Assembly (NCBI RefSeq): GCF_001425265.1
Contig: NZ_LMEC01000011.1
Coordinates: 373,585 to 437,584, forward strand
Reading direction: 5' to 3'
Source of the DNA: Massilia sp. Root418
GTDB taxonomy: Bacteria; Pseudomonadota; Gammaproteobacteria; Burkholderiales; Burkholderiaceae_D
Length of the DNA stretch: 64,000 nt
A model generated the notes under the pieces. That model saw only the letters and a list, made by a program, of their open reading frames with translations, was not told the DNA's origin and ran no database searches. Shown piece by piece: positions 7,812 through 16,659 of the stretch. Numbering within the stretch: the first letter of the stretch is position 1; each line of letters begins with the position of its first letter. The position numbers and the translations under genes are program-made.

Positions 7812-9293
7812 CTAAGGCGGAGGCGCGGCAGCGCGATCGGTGGGAGCCGCCGGAACGGTGGGCAGCGGCCTGAGGGCGTGTTCCAGGTCGGGCTGGTTCA
7901 GCCGGATCACGTAGGGCCAGGGCGTGCCGTTGATCTCGATGAAGTTGCGCGCGTCGTCGCGGTAGCGGGGGCCGGGCTGGAAGGCGCGCGCGAGTTCGAA
8001 CAGCGGGGTGGCGGCGCCGGCCAGCAGCAGCGCCAGCAGCGCGCCCAGCATGGCCTTGCGCGCAGGGCGGTGCGGGCCTGGACGGTCCAGCGCGGCGACC
8101 GTGGCCAGCATGAGGACGGTGAGCGCGGGGATGGCGGCCTGCGTGGCCAGCTCGTTGCCGGGGCCGAAGCGGAACAGCGGCAGCAGGGCCAGCTCCAGCG
8201 CCGCCAGCGCCAGCAGGGCCGAGCCCTGGCCTAGTGCCAGCAGCACCAGCGCGAGCAGCCCCCATTCCAGCGCGGCGAACAGCGCATAGTGCAGCCATGC
8301 TGCGGCGTGGTCCGCCTCGGGCAGCAGCGCGAAGGCGCCAAGCTCGCCCGCCGTGAGGAAGCGCACCAGGATGAGCAGCGCGGGCAGGATGGCCCAGCAG
8401 GCAGCGCCGCTCAGTTCCAGGTCCAGCGCGGGCCAGGGCAGGCGGCGCGCCACGCTCCAGGCCAGCAGCGGCGCGGCGCCCAGCGCCACCAGCGGCGACC
8501 AGCACACGGCGCCGAGCAGGATGAGGGCGGCAGCAGGCGCGGCCAGGCCATGCGCGCGGTGGCGCCACACCAGCGTGGCGGCCAGCCAGCCGGGCAGCGC
8601 GTGGTTGGGCATCCAGAACAGTTGTGCGGTGGGCGACGCGTACCGGTATGCGCCGGCCCAGCTTTCGAGGTGCTGGGCGAAGGCAGGCAGGCCGGGCTGG
8701 CGCAGCAGCCAGCCCGCCAGATCCATGCCGCTGAACAGGACGGCCACGGCCATGGGCAGTATCCAGCCGTTGGGCCGACGCGTGCCGCCGGCGCCCACCA
8801 GCAGCGCCAGGAACAGCGCCGCGCCGCCCGCCGTCCAGAACCATAAGGCCAGGCGGGCGCCGTCCAGAACGCTCACCTTGCCGGCCAGCGCCGGCAGCAG
8901 GTAGTAGCCCAGCGGGGCGCGCAGCAGCAGCGTGCCGTGCTCGCCCGCATAGGCCAGCGGCCAGGGCAGCAGCGCCAGGTCGCGCAGCAGCGCCATGCGG
9001 GGGAGCCAGCCGGCGTTCAGGTGCAGGCCGCCCGCCAGGCCGCCCAGGATGGTCCAAATCACCGCCAGCGCCACCACGGCGGCCCGTTCCGGGCGCGTCA
9101 GGCCGCTGTGGCCGCGCCGCCGGTCGCGCCAGCATGGCCAGGCCGTCAGCGCCAGCGGCAGGCTGGCGGCCAGCGCGTAGGGCAGCCATAGCCAGCCGAA
9201 CAGGAATACCGGCAGCGGCAGGCACAGGTAGCCGATGGCCAGCATTTCCAGCCGGTCCAGCTGGCGCAGCGGATTGGGCGGGGCCGGATGCAT
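7812..9293 (-). CDS. Polytopic inner-membrane protein of unknown function (GT-C-like?)
   Basis: A 493-residue, very hydrophobic protein with roughly 11-13 predicted membrane helices and a soluble C-terminal tail of about 65 residues (RDDARNFIEINGTPWPYVIRLNQPDLE) ending in an Ala/Pro-rich stretch. The overall layout recalls GT-C-type glycosyltransferases or other polytopic membrane enzymes, but no diagnostic catalytic motif was recognised. The frame extends to a TTG at 9338, but the promoter at 9327-9355 would start transcription downstream of it. ATG at 9293 has an upstream GAAGGGA, so that start is used. Convergent with the serine hydrolase, 30 bp apart. Confidence 0.7.
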   Translation of the reverse strand: MHPAPPNPLRQLDRLEMLAIGYLCLPLPVFLFGWLWLPYALAASLPLALTAWPCWRDRRRGHSGLTRPERAAVVALAVIWTILGGLAGGLHLNAGWLPRMALLRDLALLPWPLAYAGEHGTLLLRAPLGYYLLPALAGKVSVLDGARLALWFWTAGGAALFLALLVGAGGTRRPNGWILPMAVAVLFSGMDLAGWLLRQPGLPAFAQHLESWAGAYRYASPTAQLFWMPNHALPGWLAATLVWRHRAHGLAAPAAALILLGAVCWSPLVALGAAPLLAWSVARRLPWPALDLELSGAACWAILPALLILVRFLTAGELGAFALLPEADHAAAWLHYALFAALEWGLLALVLLALGQGSALLALAALELALLPLFRFGPGNELATQAAIPALTVLMLATVAALDRPGPHRPARKAMLGALLALLLAGAATPLFELARAFQPGPRYRDDARNFIEINGTPWPYVIRLNQPDLEHALRPLPTVPAAPTDRAAAPPP

Positions 9294-9326
9294 GCGCCAT
9301 ATCCCTTCAACGAGGTGGAAGGGATT

Positions 9327-9355
9327 ACCATAGCGCAAATTTTCAGCGATAGCAA
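9327..9355 (-). promoter_or_regulatory. Promoter of the polytopic membrane protein gene
   Basis: On the minus strand, -35 TTGCTA (9350-9355), 17-bp spacer, -10 TATGGT (9327-9332). The predicted start near 9320 leaves a ~27-nt leader containing the SD GAAGGGA and decides for the ATG at 9293. Confidence 0.45.
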
Positions 9356-9379
9356 ATAAGCAACGGCGGGGCGGGCCGC

Positions 9380-11266
9380 TTAGCGCAGCTTTTTGATGAT
9401 GTCTGACAGGCGGAAGGGCTTGGCGACAAAGTCGAACTGGCCGATCTCGTCCTTTTGCTCGGAGAGGATGGAGGCCAGGTAGCCGGAGGACAGGATGATC
9501 TTCAAGTCCGGGCGCAGCGCGCGCGCGCTTTTCGCCAGTTCCAGGCCGGTCATGCCGGGCATCATGACGTCGCTGAACAGGATGCTTAAGTCCGGCGTGC
9601 GGTGCAGGATGTCGAGTGCCTCGCTGCCGTTGTTGGCCGACAGCACCGCGTAGCCCAGGCTGGTGAACAGCTGCGCGGTGATGTCGAGCACGTCGGCCTG
9701 GTCGTCCACCACCAGCACTTTTTCCGCCGGCCCGCCGTGCGCCTCGTTATCGGCGCTGCCGGCGCCGGACAGGGTGGGGAACAGGAGCATGATGTCGGTG
9801 CCCTGGCCCGGCTGCGACACGATGCGCAGTTCGCCCTTGGCCTGCTGCACCGCGCCGTACACCTGGCTGAGGCCCAGCCCGGTTCCCTTGCCCACTTCCT
9901 TGGTGGTGAAAAACGGCTCCACCGCGCGGCTGGCCACGTCGGGCGTCATGCCGCAGCCGTTGTCGCGCACGCTCAGGCACACGTGCTCGCCGGCGTCGGG
10001 CAGCGTGACCAGGCTGCTTGAAATGACGATGGCGCCGCTGTCGCCGATGGCGTCGCGCGCGTTCACCACCAGGTTGAGGATGGCCGATTCCAGCTGCGGC
10101 ACGTCGGCCATAATCTCGGGCAGGCCGGGCGCCAGGTCGAACTCCAGCCGCATCGTGCTTTTCACGGCGCGCCGCAGCACGGCCTCGAAGGAATCGATGA
10201 TGCGGTTCACGCGCACGCGCTCCGGCGTGAACGGCTGGCGGCGTGCGAAGGTCAGCAATTGCTGGGTGAGGGTGGCGCCCCGGCTGGCGGCGCGCGCCAT
10301 GCTGTCGATGGTTTTCAGTTGCAGCGCGCGGTCGCCGGTGCTGCGCAGGATGTCGAGGCCGTTGCTGATCACGTTCAGCAGGTTGTTGAAGTCGTGCGCG
10401 ATGCCGCCGGTGAGCTGGCCGATCGATTCCAGCTTTTGCGACTGGAACAGCGCTTCCTTGGTGCGCGCCAGCGCTTCCTCGGCTGTGCGGCGCTCGGTGA
10501 CGTCGCGCGTGATCTTGGCGTAGCCGATCAGCTCGCCCATCGAATCGGTGATCGGGTCGATCACCACGTGGGCCCAGAAACGGCTGCCGTCCTTGCGCAC
10601 GCGCCAGCCTTCGCGCTCGAAGCGGCCTTCGCGGCGCGCCGTGGCCAGCGCGTACATGGGCAGGCCGGCCGCGCGGTCGTCCTCGGTATAGAAGCGCTCG
10701 AAGTGGGTGCCGACCACGTCGTCCGAGTCGTAGCCCTTGATGCGGCGCGCGCCCTCGTTCCAGTTGGTCACCAGCCCTTCGGGCGAGAGCATGTAGATCG
10801 CGTAGTCGGTCACGCCCTGCACCAGCAGGCGGAAGCGTTCCTCGCTGGCGTGCAGCGCTTCCTGCTCCTTGCGGCGCGCGGTGATGTCGCGCGTGATCTT
10901 GGCGTAGCCGAGCAGCACGCCGTCCTGGTCGCGGATCGGGTCCAGCACCACGCTGGCCCAGAAGCGCGTGCCGTCCTTGCGCACGCGCCAGCCTTCGTCC
11001 TCGAAGCGGCCGACATCGCGCGCCACCGCCAGCGCGCGCGCCGGCCGGTGCGCGGCGCGGTCCTCTTCCGTGTAGAAGCGCGAGAAATGCTGGCCCAGGA
11101 TCTCCTCTTCCCGGTAGCCCTTGAAGCGCTCCGCGCCGGCATTCCAGCTCGTCACGATGCCTTCCGGCGACAGCGTATAGATGGCGTAGTCGGTGACGCT
11201 GGAAATGAACAAGCGCAAACGTTCTGCCTCGACGGCGCTGGCTGGACCGGGACTGTTGACGCTCAT
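9380..11266 (-). CDS. PAS-PAS hybrid sensor histidine kinase with C-terminal receiver
   Basis: A 628-residue soluble hybrid kinase. Two closely similar PAS domains (residues ~15-135 and ~145-265; both contain DYAIYxLSPEG and GWRVRKDGxRFWA followed by a PAC segment GYAKITRD) suggest internal duplication. The kinase core has GGIAHDFNNLLN (His near 290), N-box NLVVNARDA, G-boxes DNGCGM and GKGTGLGLS. The receiver has Asp in ILFSDVMMPG near 567 and Lys in FVAKPF. The HDFNN box places it with NtrB/HWE-like cytoplasmic kinases that sense light, redox or small ligands through PAS; no cofactor can be assigned. ATG at 11266 is preferred; an in-frame ATG at 11320 is possible. Same strand as the peptidase pair, 130 bp downstream of it. 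Confidence 0.88.
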   Translation of the reverse strand: MSVNSPGPASAVEAERLRLFISSVTDYAIYTLSPEGIVTSWNAGAERFKGYREEEILGQHFSRFYTEEDRAAHRPARALAVARDVGRFEDEGWRVRKDGTRFWASVVLDPIRDQDGVLLGYAKITRDITARRKEQEALHASEERFRLLVQGVTDYAIYMLSPEGLVTNWNEGARRIKGYDSDDVVGTHFERFYTEDDRAAGLPMYALATARREGRFEREGWRVRKDGSRFWAHVVIDPITDSMGELIGYAKITRDVTERRTAEEALARTKEALFQSQKLESIGQLTGGIAHDFNNLLNVISNGLDILRSTGDRALQLKTIDSMARAASRGATLTQQLLTFARRQPFTPERVRVNRIIDSFEAVLRRAVKSTMRLEFDLAPGLPEIMADVPQLESAILNLVVNARDAIGDSGAIVISSSLVTLPDAGEHVCLSVRDNGCGMTPDVASRAVEPFFTTKEVGKGTGLGLSQVYGAVQQAKGELRIVSQPGQGTDIMLLFPTLSGAGSADNEAHGGPAEKVLVVDDQADVLDITAQLFTSLGYAVLSANNGSEALDILHRTPDLSILFSDVMMPGMTGLELAKSARALRPDLKIILSSGYLASILSEQKDEIGQFDFVAKPFRLSDIIKKLR

Positions 11267-11396
11267 GTACGTGTCTGTCTGCTGGGTGGGCGTTACGGCA
11301 GGTTGCCGGGGAGAACCCATTGTACGGTGGAAGAGCTCGGCTTGAGTAGTAGCTGTGCCGTGTACAGTGCTGTCCAGGACACTGCGGCAGCGGCGC

Positions 11397-11909
11397 TCAC
11401 GGCAGCGGCCGTTCAGGCGTGGCGGCGGAGAAGGTGAGGGACCGGGCGGCCGGGCCGGAGGGCGAGGCGGCCACGTTGACGGTGTTGAGCTGGCCGGGGA
11501 TGAAGTCCGACAGCACCATGTGGCGCAGCACGGCGCCCGGCGGCAGCGCGCTGCCCGGCAGCTCCTGGTAGATGGTGATGCTGGCGGCGTCCGCCTGCAC
11601 GCCCACCCATTGCAGCGCCAGGCGCTTGCCGCCGGCGCTGATGGTGAACTGCCGTTCAACGTAGCGCCGCAGCACCGCCTGGTCCTCGGGCTGGCCCAGG
11701 TCGAACTGGCGCTGGTACAGATTGGCCAGCAGCGCTTCCACGTCGTGCGCGGTGTAGGTGTGCACGATCTCGGTGCTGCCGGTGTTGGCGTTGTAGCTGA
11801 TGTCGGTCAGTCCCATGTGGTAGTTATGGGCCGCCGCCGGACCGTGCAGCGCCGCGCCGCACAACAGCAGCGCGGCGGACAGCGCCAGCCTTGCCGCGCT
11901 GCGCATCAT
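11397..11909 (-). CDS. DUF6702-like exported protein, partner of the M1 peptidase
   Basis: A 170-residue exported protein: signal peptide (MMRSAARLALSAALLLCGAALHGPAAA), then a beta-rich domain beginning HNYHMGLTDISYNANTGSTEIVHTYTAHDVEALL. This pattern matches the DUF6702 family as I remember it, which is regularly encoded beside exported M1-family peptidases. Its ATG overlaps the peptidase stop codon by four bases (ATGA), so the two are translationally coupled. Possible roles are chaperone, inhibitor or substrate-presenting subunit; none is established. Confidence 0.7.
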   Translation of the reverse strand: MMRSAARLALSAALLLCGAALHGPAAAHNYHMGLTDISYNANTGSTEIVHTYTAHDVEALLANLYQRQFDLGQPEDQAVLRRYVERQFTISAGGKRLALQWVGVQADAASITIYQELPGSALPPGAVLRHMVLSDFIPGQLNTVNVAASPSGPAARSLTFSAATPERPLP

Positions 11910-14293
11910 TTTTTCGCGTCGCCTTTGACGTCGCCGGCCTCGGTCTTGGCGTCCTTGCCCTTGAGCGGGGTGTTGTAGTCCTTCATCATGTCTTCACGGC
12001 CCTGTTCCTGCTTGTACAGTTCCATGCGCGAAGGCGTGACCTTGCGCGGCCAGCCGTTGTTGCTGGTGTCGATGTCGGCGGTTTCCCAGTTCGGGTCCTG
12101 CGTCAGGCCCACCATCGGCTCGTCGGTGACGATGAGCTTGGTGATCTTCTTCGGCGAATAGCGCCACACCTCGGCCGGCACCCGCTCGACATATTTCTTG
12201 CCGCTCTTGAGCTCGATCTGCAGGATCAGCGGCATCACCAGTCCGCCCACGTTGGAGAAGTCCACCAGGTACAGGTGCTTGCCCTGTTCCAGCAGCTTCT
12301 TCTCCCACGGCTCCAGCTTCTCGATCGCTTCGGCGTAGCTGTTGCGGTCCTTGTTGGTGACGGTGAAGTCGTCGTGCTCGTTGTAGAAGTCCTTCAGCTC
12401 CGGATGCGCGTCGGTGCGGCGCGGCATGCCTTTGTTCCTGATGCTGGTCATCGACTCCGGCTCGGCTGCTTTCTGCGCCTTCTTCCAGGCCTTCTCGGTG
12501 TCCGGATTCTTGGTGCTCACGCCCACTTCGCTGATGCCGTCCACGCTGATGTCCACCGCGTCCGTGGTGTAGAACCAGCCGCGCCAGAACCAGTCGAGGT
12601 CGGTGCCCGACGCGTCTTCCATGGTGCGGAAGAAGTCCGCCGGGGTGGGGCGCTTGAATTTCCAGCGCCGGCCGTATTCGCGGAAGGCGTGGTCGAACAG
12701 CTCGCGGCCCAGGATGGTTTCGCGCAGGATGTTGAGCGCGGTGGCCGGCTTGGCATAGGCGTTGTTGCCGAACTGGAGCAGGGACTCCGAGTTCGTCATG
12801 ATGGGCACCTGGTTGCGGCTGCGCATGTAGTCGACAATGGCGCGCGGTTCGCCGCGCGACTGCGGATAATTCTCTTCCCACGCCTGCTCGGCCAGGTATT
12901 GCACAAAGGTGTTCAGGCCTTCATCCATCCAGGTCCACTGGCGCTCGTCGGAATTGACGATCATGGGGAAATAGTTGTGGCCCACTTCGTGGATGATGAC
13001 GCCGATCAGGCCGTACTTGGAACGCTTCGAGTAGGTGATCTCGCCGGTCTTCTTGTCCTTCACCGGGCGCGGGCCGTTGAAGGAGATCATCGGGTATTCC
13101 ATGCCGCCCACCGGGCCGTTGACCGAGATCGCGGTCGGGTAGGGATAGTCGAAGCTGTACTTGTTGTACTGCTCGATGGTGTGGATGATGGCCTGCGTGG
13201 AATACTTCTCCCACAGCGGATTGCCTTCCTTCGGGTAGTAGGACATGGCCATGACGTTGGTGCCGTCCTTTTTATAGCCCTGCGCGTCCCAGATGAACTT
13301 GCGGCTGGAGGCCCAGGCGAAGTCGCGCACGTTCCTGGCCTTGAAGTGCCAGGTCTTGGTGGCGGTGCTGGCCGACTTCTCGGCCGCTTCCGCTTCGGCC
13401 TGGGTGACGATGACCACCGGCTTGTCGCTGCTGCGGGCGCGGGCCAGGCGCTCGCGCTGGACCGCGCTCAGCACCTGTTCCGGGTTGAGCAGTTCGCCGG
13501 TGCTGGCCACCACGTGGTCGGCCGGCACGGTCAGGCTCACGTCGTAGTCGCCGAACTCCAGGGTGAATTCGCCGGAGCCGATGAACTGCTTGTGTTGCCA
13601 GCCCGCCACATCGTAGTAGGCGGCCATGCGCGGGAACCACTGTGCCACTTCGAATAAAGTGTTTTTGTCCTGCTCGAAGTACTCGTAGCCGGCGCGTCCG
13701 CCCAGCACTTTCTGCTCGTTGATGTTGTACTGCCAGTCGACGGCGAAACTGAATTTTTCGCCCGGCTTGAGCGGGGTCGGCAGGTCGATCCGCATCATGG
13801 TCTGGTTGACGGTGTAGGGCAGCGGCTGGCCGCCGGCGGTTTTCACGGCGCCGATCTTGAAGCCGCCGTCGAACTCGCGGCCGGCCAGGATGCCGCGCAT
13901 GCCTTCGAACTTCATGCCGTCCTCGGCGCCCTTGGCGCGGGTCCAGGCCTCGCGCGACGGCGCGGTGAGCATGCGGCGCGCGTCCGAATCCGGCTTGTAG
14001 ATGTTCTGGTCCAGCTGCAGCCACAGGTAGTGCAGGGTGTCGGGCGAGTTGTTGTGGTAAGTGACCTGGCCGCTGCCGGTGATGGCGCGCTTGCCTTCGT
14101 CCAGGGTGGCGCGCAGGGTGTAGTCGGCGCGCTGCTGCCAGTAGGCGTGGCCGGGGGCGCCGGACGCGGTGCGGTAGGGGGTGGCGGTGGGCAGCAGCTC
14201 GTCGAGCTGGCGGAATTTGTCGTCGAAGGCATCGGCGGCGTGGGCCGATAAGGAGAGGCACAGTGCTGCAATACTGATCGGCAAACGCTTCAT
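11906..14293 (-). CDS. Exported M1-family zinc metallopeptidase
   Basis: A 795-residue gluzincin with signal peptide (MKRLPISIAALCLSLSAHA). An N-terminal beta-domain is followed by the catalytic domain containing GGMEYP (the counterpart of the GAMEN exopeptidase loop) and HEVGH near residues 430-435, with the third zinc ligand Glu in WMDEGLN 18 residues later, the exact M1 spacing. The C-terminal third has charged, beta-rich segments and a Lys-rich tail (DAKTEAGDVKGDAKK). It would act in the periplasm, trimming peptides. The GGMEYP variant (Asn replaced by Tyr) is typical of a large bacterial M1 branch rather than PepN. Encoded in an operon with the DUF6702-like partner. Confidence 0.9.
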   Translation of the reverse strand: MKRLPISIAALCLSLSAHAADAFDDKFRQLDELLPTATPYRTASGAPGHAYWQQRADYTLRATLDEGKRAITGSGQVTYHNNSPDTLHYLWLQLDQNIYKPDSDARRMLTAPSREAWTRAKGAEDGMKFEGMRGILAGREFDGGFKIGAVKTAGGQPLPYTVNQTMMRIDLPTPLKPGEKFSFAVDWQYNINEQKVLGGRAGYEYFEQDKNTLFEVAQWFPRMAAYYDVAGWQHKQFIGSGEFTLEFGDYDVSLTVPADHVVASTGELLNPEQVLSAVQRERLARARSSDKPVVIVTQAEAEAAEKSASTATKTWHFKARNVRDFAWASSRKFIWDAQGYKKDGTNVMAMSYYPKEGNPLWEKYSTQAIIHTIEQYNKYSFDYPYPTAISVNGPVGGMEYPMISFNGPRPVKDKKTGEITYSKRSKYGLIGVIIHEVGHNYFPMIVNSDERQWTWMDEGLNTFVQYLAEQAWEENYPQSRGEPRAIVDYMRSRNQVPIMTNSESLLQFGNNAYAKPATALNILRETILGRELFDHAFREYGRRWKFKRPTPADFFRTMEDASGTDLDWFWRGWFYTTDAVDISVDGISEVGVSTKNPDTEKAWKKAQKAAEPESMTSIRNKGMPRRTDAHPELKDFYNEHDDFTVTNKDRNSYAEAIEKLEPWEKKLLEQGKHLYLVDFSNVGGLVMPLILQIELKSGKKYVERVPAEVWRYSPKKITKLIVTDEPMVGLTQDPNWETADIDTSNNGWPRKVTPSRMELYKQEQGREDMMKDYNTPLKGKDAKTEAGDVKGDAKK

Positions 14294-14477
14294 CTTCCGC
14301 TATCCCTGTTTTCTAATGAAAAAGTTAAGCGGTTATTCTAGAACGGCTGTTTCCCCAGCTGTAATTTCATTTGTAAATAACTTGATACATTGAAAAAGTC
14401 TCGCGCGCGAAGATTTACCCTTGCCGCCACTGGCGAGGCATTGATGCGCGCAAGGCAGCGGATGGCGGGTTTGTTCG

Positions 14478-14948
14478 TCAGGCGTTTTTCATCAGGCTGT
14501 CGCGCAGGGCGGTCAGCTGTTCTTTCATGCCCACCACTTGTTCCAGCGTGCAGCTGGTGGCGCCCAGGATTTCCGGCGGCAGCTTGGCCGCTTCGTGGCG
14601 CAGCGCGTCGCCGTGCGGGCTGAGGGCGATGATCACTTGCCGCTCGTCGTTCGGGCAGCGCGTGCGCGTCAGCAGCTCGGCCTGCTCCATGCGCTTGAGC
14701 AGCGGCGTCAGGGTGGCCGAGTCCAGGAACAGGCGCTCACCCAGCTCGGAGACGGTCTGTTCGTTCTTTTCCCACAGCACCATCATCACCAGGTACTGGG
14801 AATACGTGAGCCCGAGCTTGCGCAGCAGTTTGCGGTACAGCTTGTTCATTGCCAGCGAGGTCGAGTACAGGGCGAAGCACAGTTGCCCGTCCAGGCGGGG
14901 CACCTGGCGCAGCGGATCGGTGGCGGGGGTAGCAGTTGAGGTATCCAT
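14478..14948 (-). CDS. ohrR: OhrR-type MarR-family organic-peroxide regulator
   Basis: A 156-residue winged-helix repressor. The N-terminal helix [20 protein letters not shown] carries the redox-sensing Cys (Cys24) in the context conserved in OhrR. A second Cys near residue 133 (ATSCTLEQ) suggests the two-Cys disulfide type, although a third Cys (CPNDER) lies in the wing. The DNA-binding domain covers ~45-110 ([24 protein letters not shown]). Oxidation by organic hydroperoxides would release DNA. No ohr gene is adjacent. A GTG two codons upstream is possible; ATG is preferred, with a promoter ending six bases before it and no SD, suggesting a leaderless message and autorepression (see 14955-14983). 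Confidence 0.82.
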   Translation of the reverse strand: MDTSTATPATDPLRQVPRLDGQLCFALYSTSLAMNKLYRKLLRKLGLTYSQYLVMMVLWEKNEQTVSELGERLFLDSATLTPLLKRMEQAELLTRTRCPNDERQVIIALSPHGDALRHEAAKLPPEILGATSCTLEQVVGMKEQLTALRDSLMKNA

Positions 14949-14954
14949 GTGCAC

Positions 14955-14983
14955 AGTATAGATAGTGCGCTATTCAATTGCAA
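14955..14983 (-). promoter_or_regulatory. ohrR promoter with operator-like palindrome in the spacer
   Basis: On the minus strand, -35 TTGCAA (14978-14983), 17-bp spacer, -10 TATACT (14955-14960). The spacer carries GAATAG-CGCA-CTATCT, an imperfect inverted repeat suitable for a MarR dimer. The ATG follows the -10 after six bases, so transcription should begin at or near the start codon. Confidence 0.5.
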
Positions 14984-15078
14984 GCAAACGCTCACAAAAA
15001 AGTTTCGCTTGTCAGTCAGGCACGATTTGGCTAAGGTGAGAGAGCCCGCTTCCCAGAAAGCGGCAAGGGGATGAATGC

Positions 15079-15360
15079 ATGAAACGGACACCGGACTTGC
15101 GGGGCAATGCCCCGACTTTGCTGCTGGTCGAACTCGATCCCGTCACGGTAATCGACGGCGAGCGTTGCGACGACACCTACCTGGCCAGCGACGTGGCCGC
15201 CGTCGGCAGCATGCGCGAGTTCTGCCCTTCCTGCCGACAAGGCCAGCTGCAGCTGGTGCCGCGCCAGGACAATGTCCGCATCGCCCACCTGTTCTGCTTC
15301 CACTGCACGCGCTGCTTCGGCGCGCTGTTCGAGGACGGCACCCCGGCGTTGTGCGAATAG
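15079..15360 (+). CDS. Small zinc-ribbon protein of unknown function
   Basis: A 93-residue acidic protein without signal peptide or membrane segment. Cysteines occur as CPSC (49/52) and CFHCTRC (73/76/79), giving a likely zinc ribbon in the C-terminal half; the N-terminal half is plain alpha/beta (TLLLVELDPVTVIDG). No family recognised. SD AAGGGG eight bases before ATG. A small hairpin (CCGCTT/AAGCGG, 15046-15063) lies just before the SD. Divergent from ohrR with a 130-bp shared region, so redox control by OhrR is conceivable but unproven. Confidence 0.7.
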   Translation: MKRTPDLRGNAPTLLLVELDPVTVIDGERCDDTYLASDVAAVGSMREFCPSCRQGQLQLVPRQDNVRIAHLFCFHCTRCFGALFEDGTPALCE

Positions 15361-15436
15361 CTTGCCGTCCCTGCTATGATGCTGGCTGGTAACTATCCAG
15401 CGTATCAGCTTCATCAGCTTCTATGGGACGCAGTCC

Positions 15437-16552
15437 ATGAACGACAACAACAAGGCCATCCTCCTGATCGCCGACTCGGTGCCGGACAATCTGCTATGGC
15501 TGAGCGGCCTGCTGCAAGACCTGTACGAGGTCAAGCTGGCCGCCGACGGCCCGGCCGCGCTGCGCATCGCCCAGCAGGTGCCGCGCCCCGACCTGGTGCT
15601 GCTGGACGCCGGCCTGCCCGGCCTGGACGGCCTGGACGGCCTGGACGGCTTCGCCGTGTGCCGGCAGCTCAAGCGCCATCCGGACACGGCCGGCCTGCCG
15701 CTGCTGCTGATGGTGCCGCCCGGCCAGCCCGGGCTGGAGCAGCGCGGCCACGGCGAGGGCGCGGCCGACGTCATCAGCCACCCCTTGATTGCCGAAACCG
15801 TGCTGGCGCGCGTGGCGCTGCAACTGCAGCTGAAGCGCTCGGCCGAACTGCTGGCGCACCAGCGCCTGCACCTGGAAGAGCTGGTGACGGAAACCACCAC
15901 CGAGCTGACCATGATGGTGGACGCGGTGATCTGGGCGCTGGCCACCCTGGCCGAAACGCGCGACCGCGAAAGCCCCAACCATATCCACCGGGTGCAGCGC
16001 TACGTGGTGGCGCTGGCGCGCGAGCTGCAGCGCCACCCGCGCTTCGAGCACGAGCTGAGCGACCGCAACATTGATTTCCTGTACAAGGCCGCGCCGCTGC
16101 ACGACATCGGCAAGGTCGGCATTCCGGACGCCATCCTGCTCAAGCCGGGCCGCCTCAGCCAGGAGGAATTCGAGCAGATGAAGCTGCACACAGTGTACGG
16201 CCGCGACGCCATCGCCGGCGTGGAGCAGCGCCTGGGCTTTTCCAACGACTTCCTGCGCTTCGCGCGCGAGATTGCCTATGCCCACCAGGAGAAGTTCGAC
16301 GGCTCCGGCTACCCGCAAGGCCTGGCGGGCGACGCCATTCCGGTGTCGGCGCGGCTGATGGCGGTGGCTGACGTGTACGACGCGCTGATCTCGCGGCGCG
16401 TGTACAAGCCCGCCTTCACGCACGAGACCGCCATCGAGCTGATCCGCCAGGGCAGCGGCGAGCACTTCGACCCCGACGTGGTGGACGCCATGCTGATGGC
16501 CGAGCAGCGTTTCATGGAAATTGCTACGGAATTCCAGGACCCAGTGCAATAA
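15437..16552 (+). CDS. Receiver-HD-GYP protein (probable cyclic-di-GMP phosphodiesterase)
   Basis: A 371-residue cytoplasmic regulator. An N-terminal receiver-like domain (Asp in LVLLDAGLPGLDG near 57) is followed by a helical linker and an HD-GYP domain: HDIGKVGIPD near 222, then HQEKFDGSGYPQGLAG near 285-300. Residues for the bimetal site (HD, two further His, and the GYP loop) are present, supporting c-di-GMP hydrolysis. In the receiver the conserved switch Lys appears lost (DVISHPL instead of a K-P), so phosphorylation may be altered. A 9-bp triplication inserts GLDGLDGLDG just after the phospho-Asp loop. SD GGGA upstream of ATG. Confidence 0.88.
   Translation: MNDNNKAILLIADSVPDNLLWLSGLLQDLYEVKLAADGPAALRIAQQVPRPDLVLLDAGLPGLDGLDGLDGFAVCRQLKRHPDTAGLPLLLMVPPGQPGLEQRGHGEGAADVISHPLIAETVLARVALQLQLKRSAELLAHQRLHLEELVTETTTELTMMVDAVIWALATLAETRDRESPNHIHRVQRYVVALARELQRHPRFEHELSDRNIDFLYKAAPLHDIGKVGIPDAILLKPGRLSQEEFEQMKLHTVYGRDAIAGVEQRLGFSNDFLRFAREIAYAHQEKFDGSGYPQGLAGDAIPVSARLMAVADVYDALISRRVYKPAFTHETAIELIRQGSGEHFDPDVVDAMLMAEQRFMEIATEFQDPVQ
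15620..15646 (+). repeat. Three tandem copies of a 9-bp unit in the receiver domain
   Basis: GGCCTGGAC repeated exactly three times, encoding Gly-Leu-Asp three times immediately downstream of the phospho-acceptor Asp loop of the HD-GYP regulator. Confidence 0.95.
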
Positions 16553-16577
16553 CTGTTGCTTGAATCTATTGCTTTTA

Positions 16578-16606
16578 TTTATGTAGCCACACGGCTATGT
16601 TATAGT
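16578..16606 (+). promoter_or_regulatory. Possible promoter of the CHASE kinase gene
   Basis: Weak -35 TTTATG (16578-16583), 17-bp spacer, good -10 TATAGT (16601-16606), 54 bp before the ATG. The region is locally AT-rich compared with its surroundings. Confidence 0.35.
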
Positions 16607-16659
16607 CGATTCAGCCCTGCGGCCAGGCTGTTCGGCCGCGTCCATTGTCGAGCACGGAC

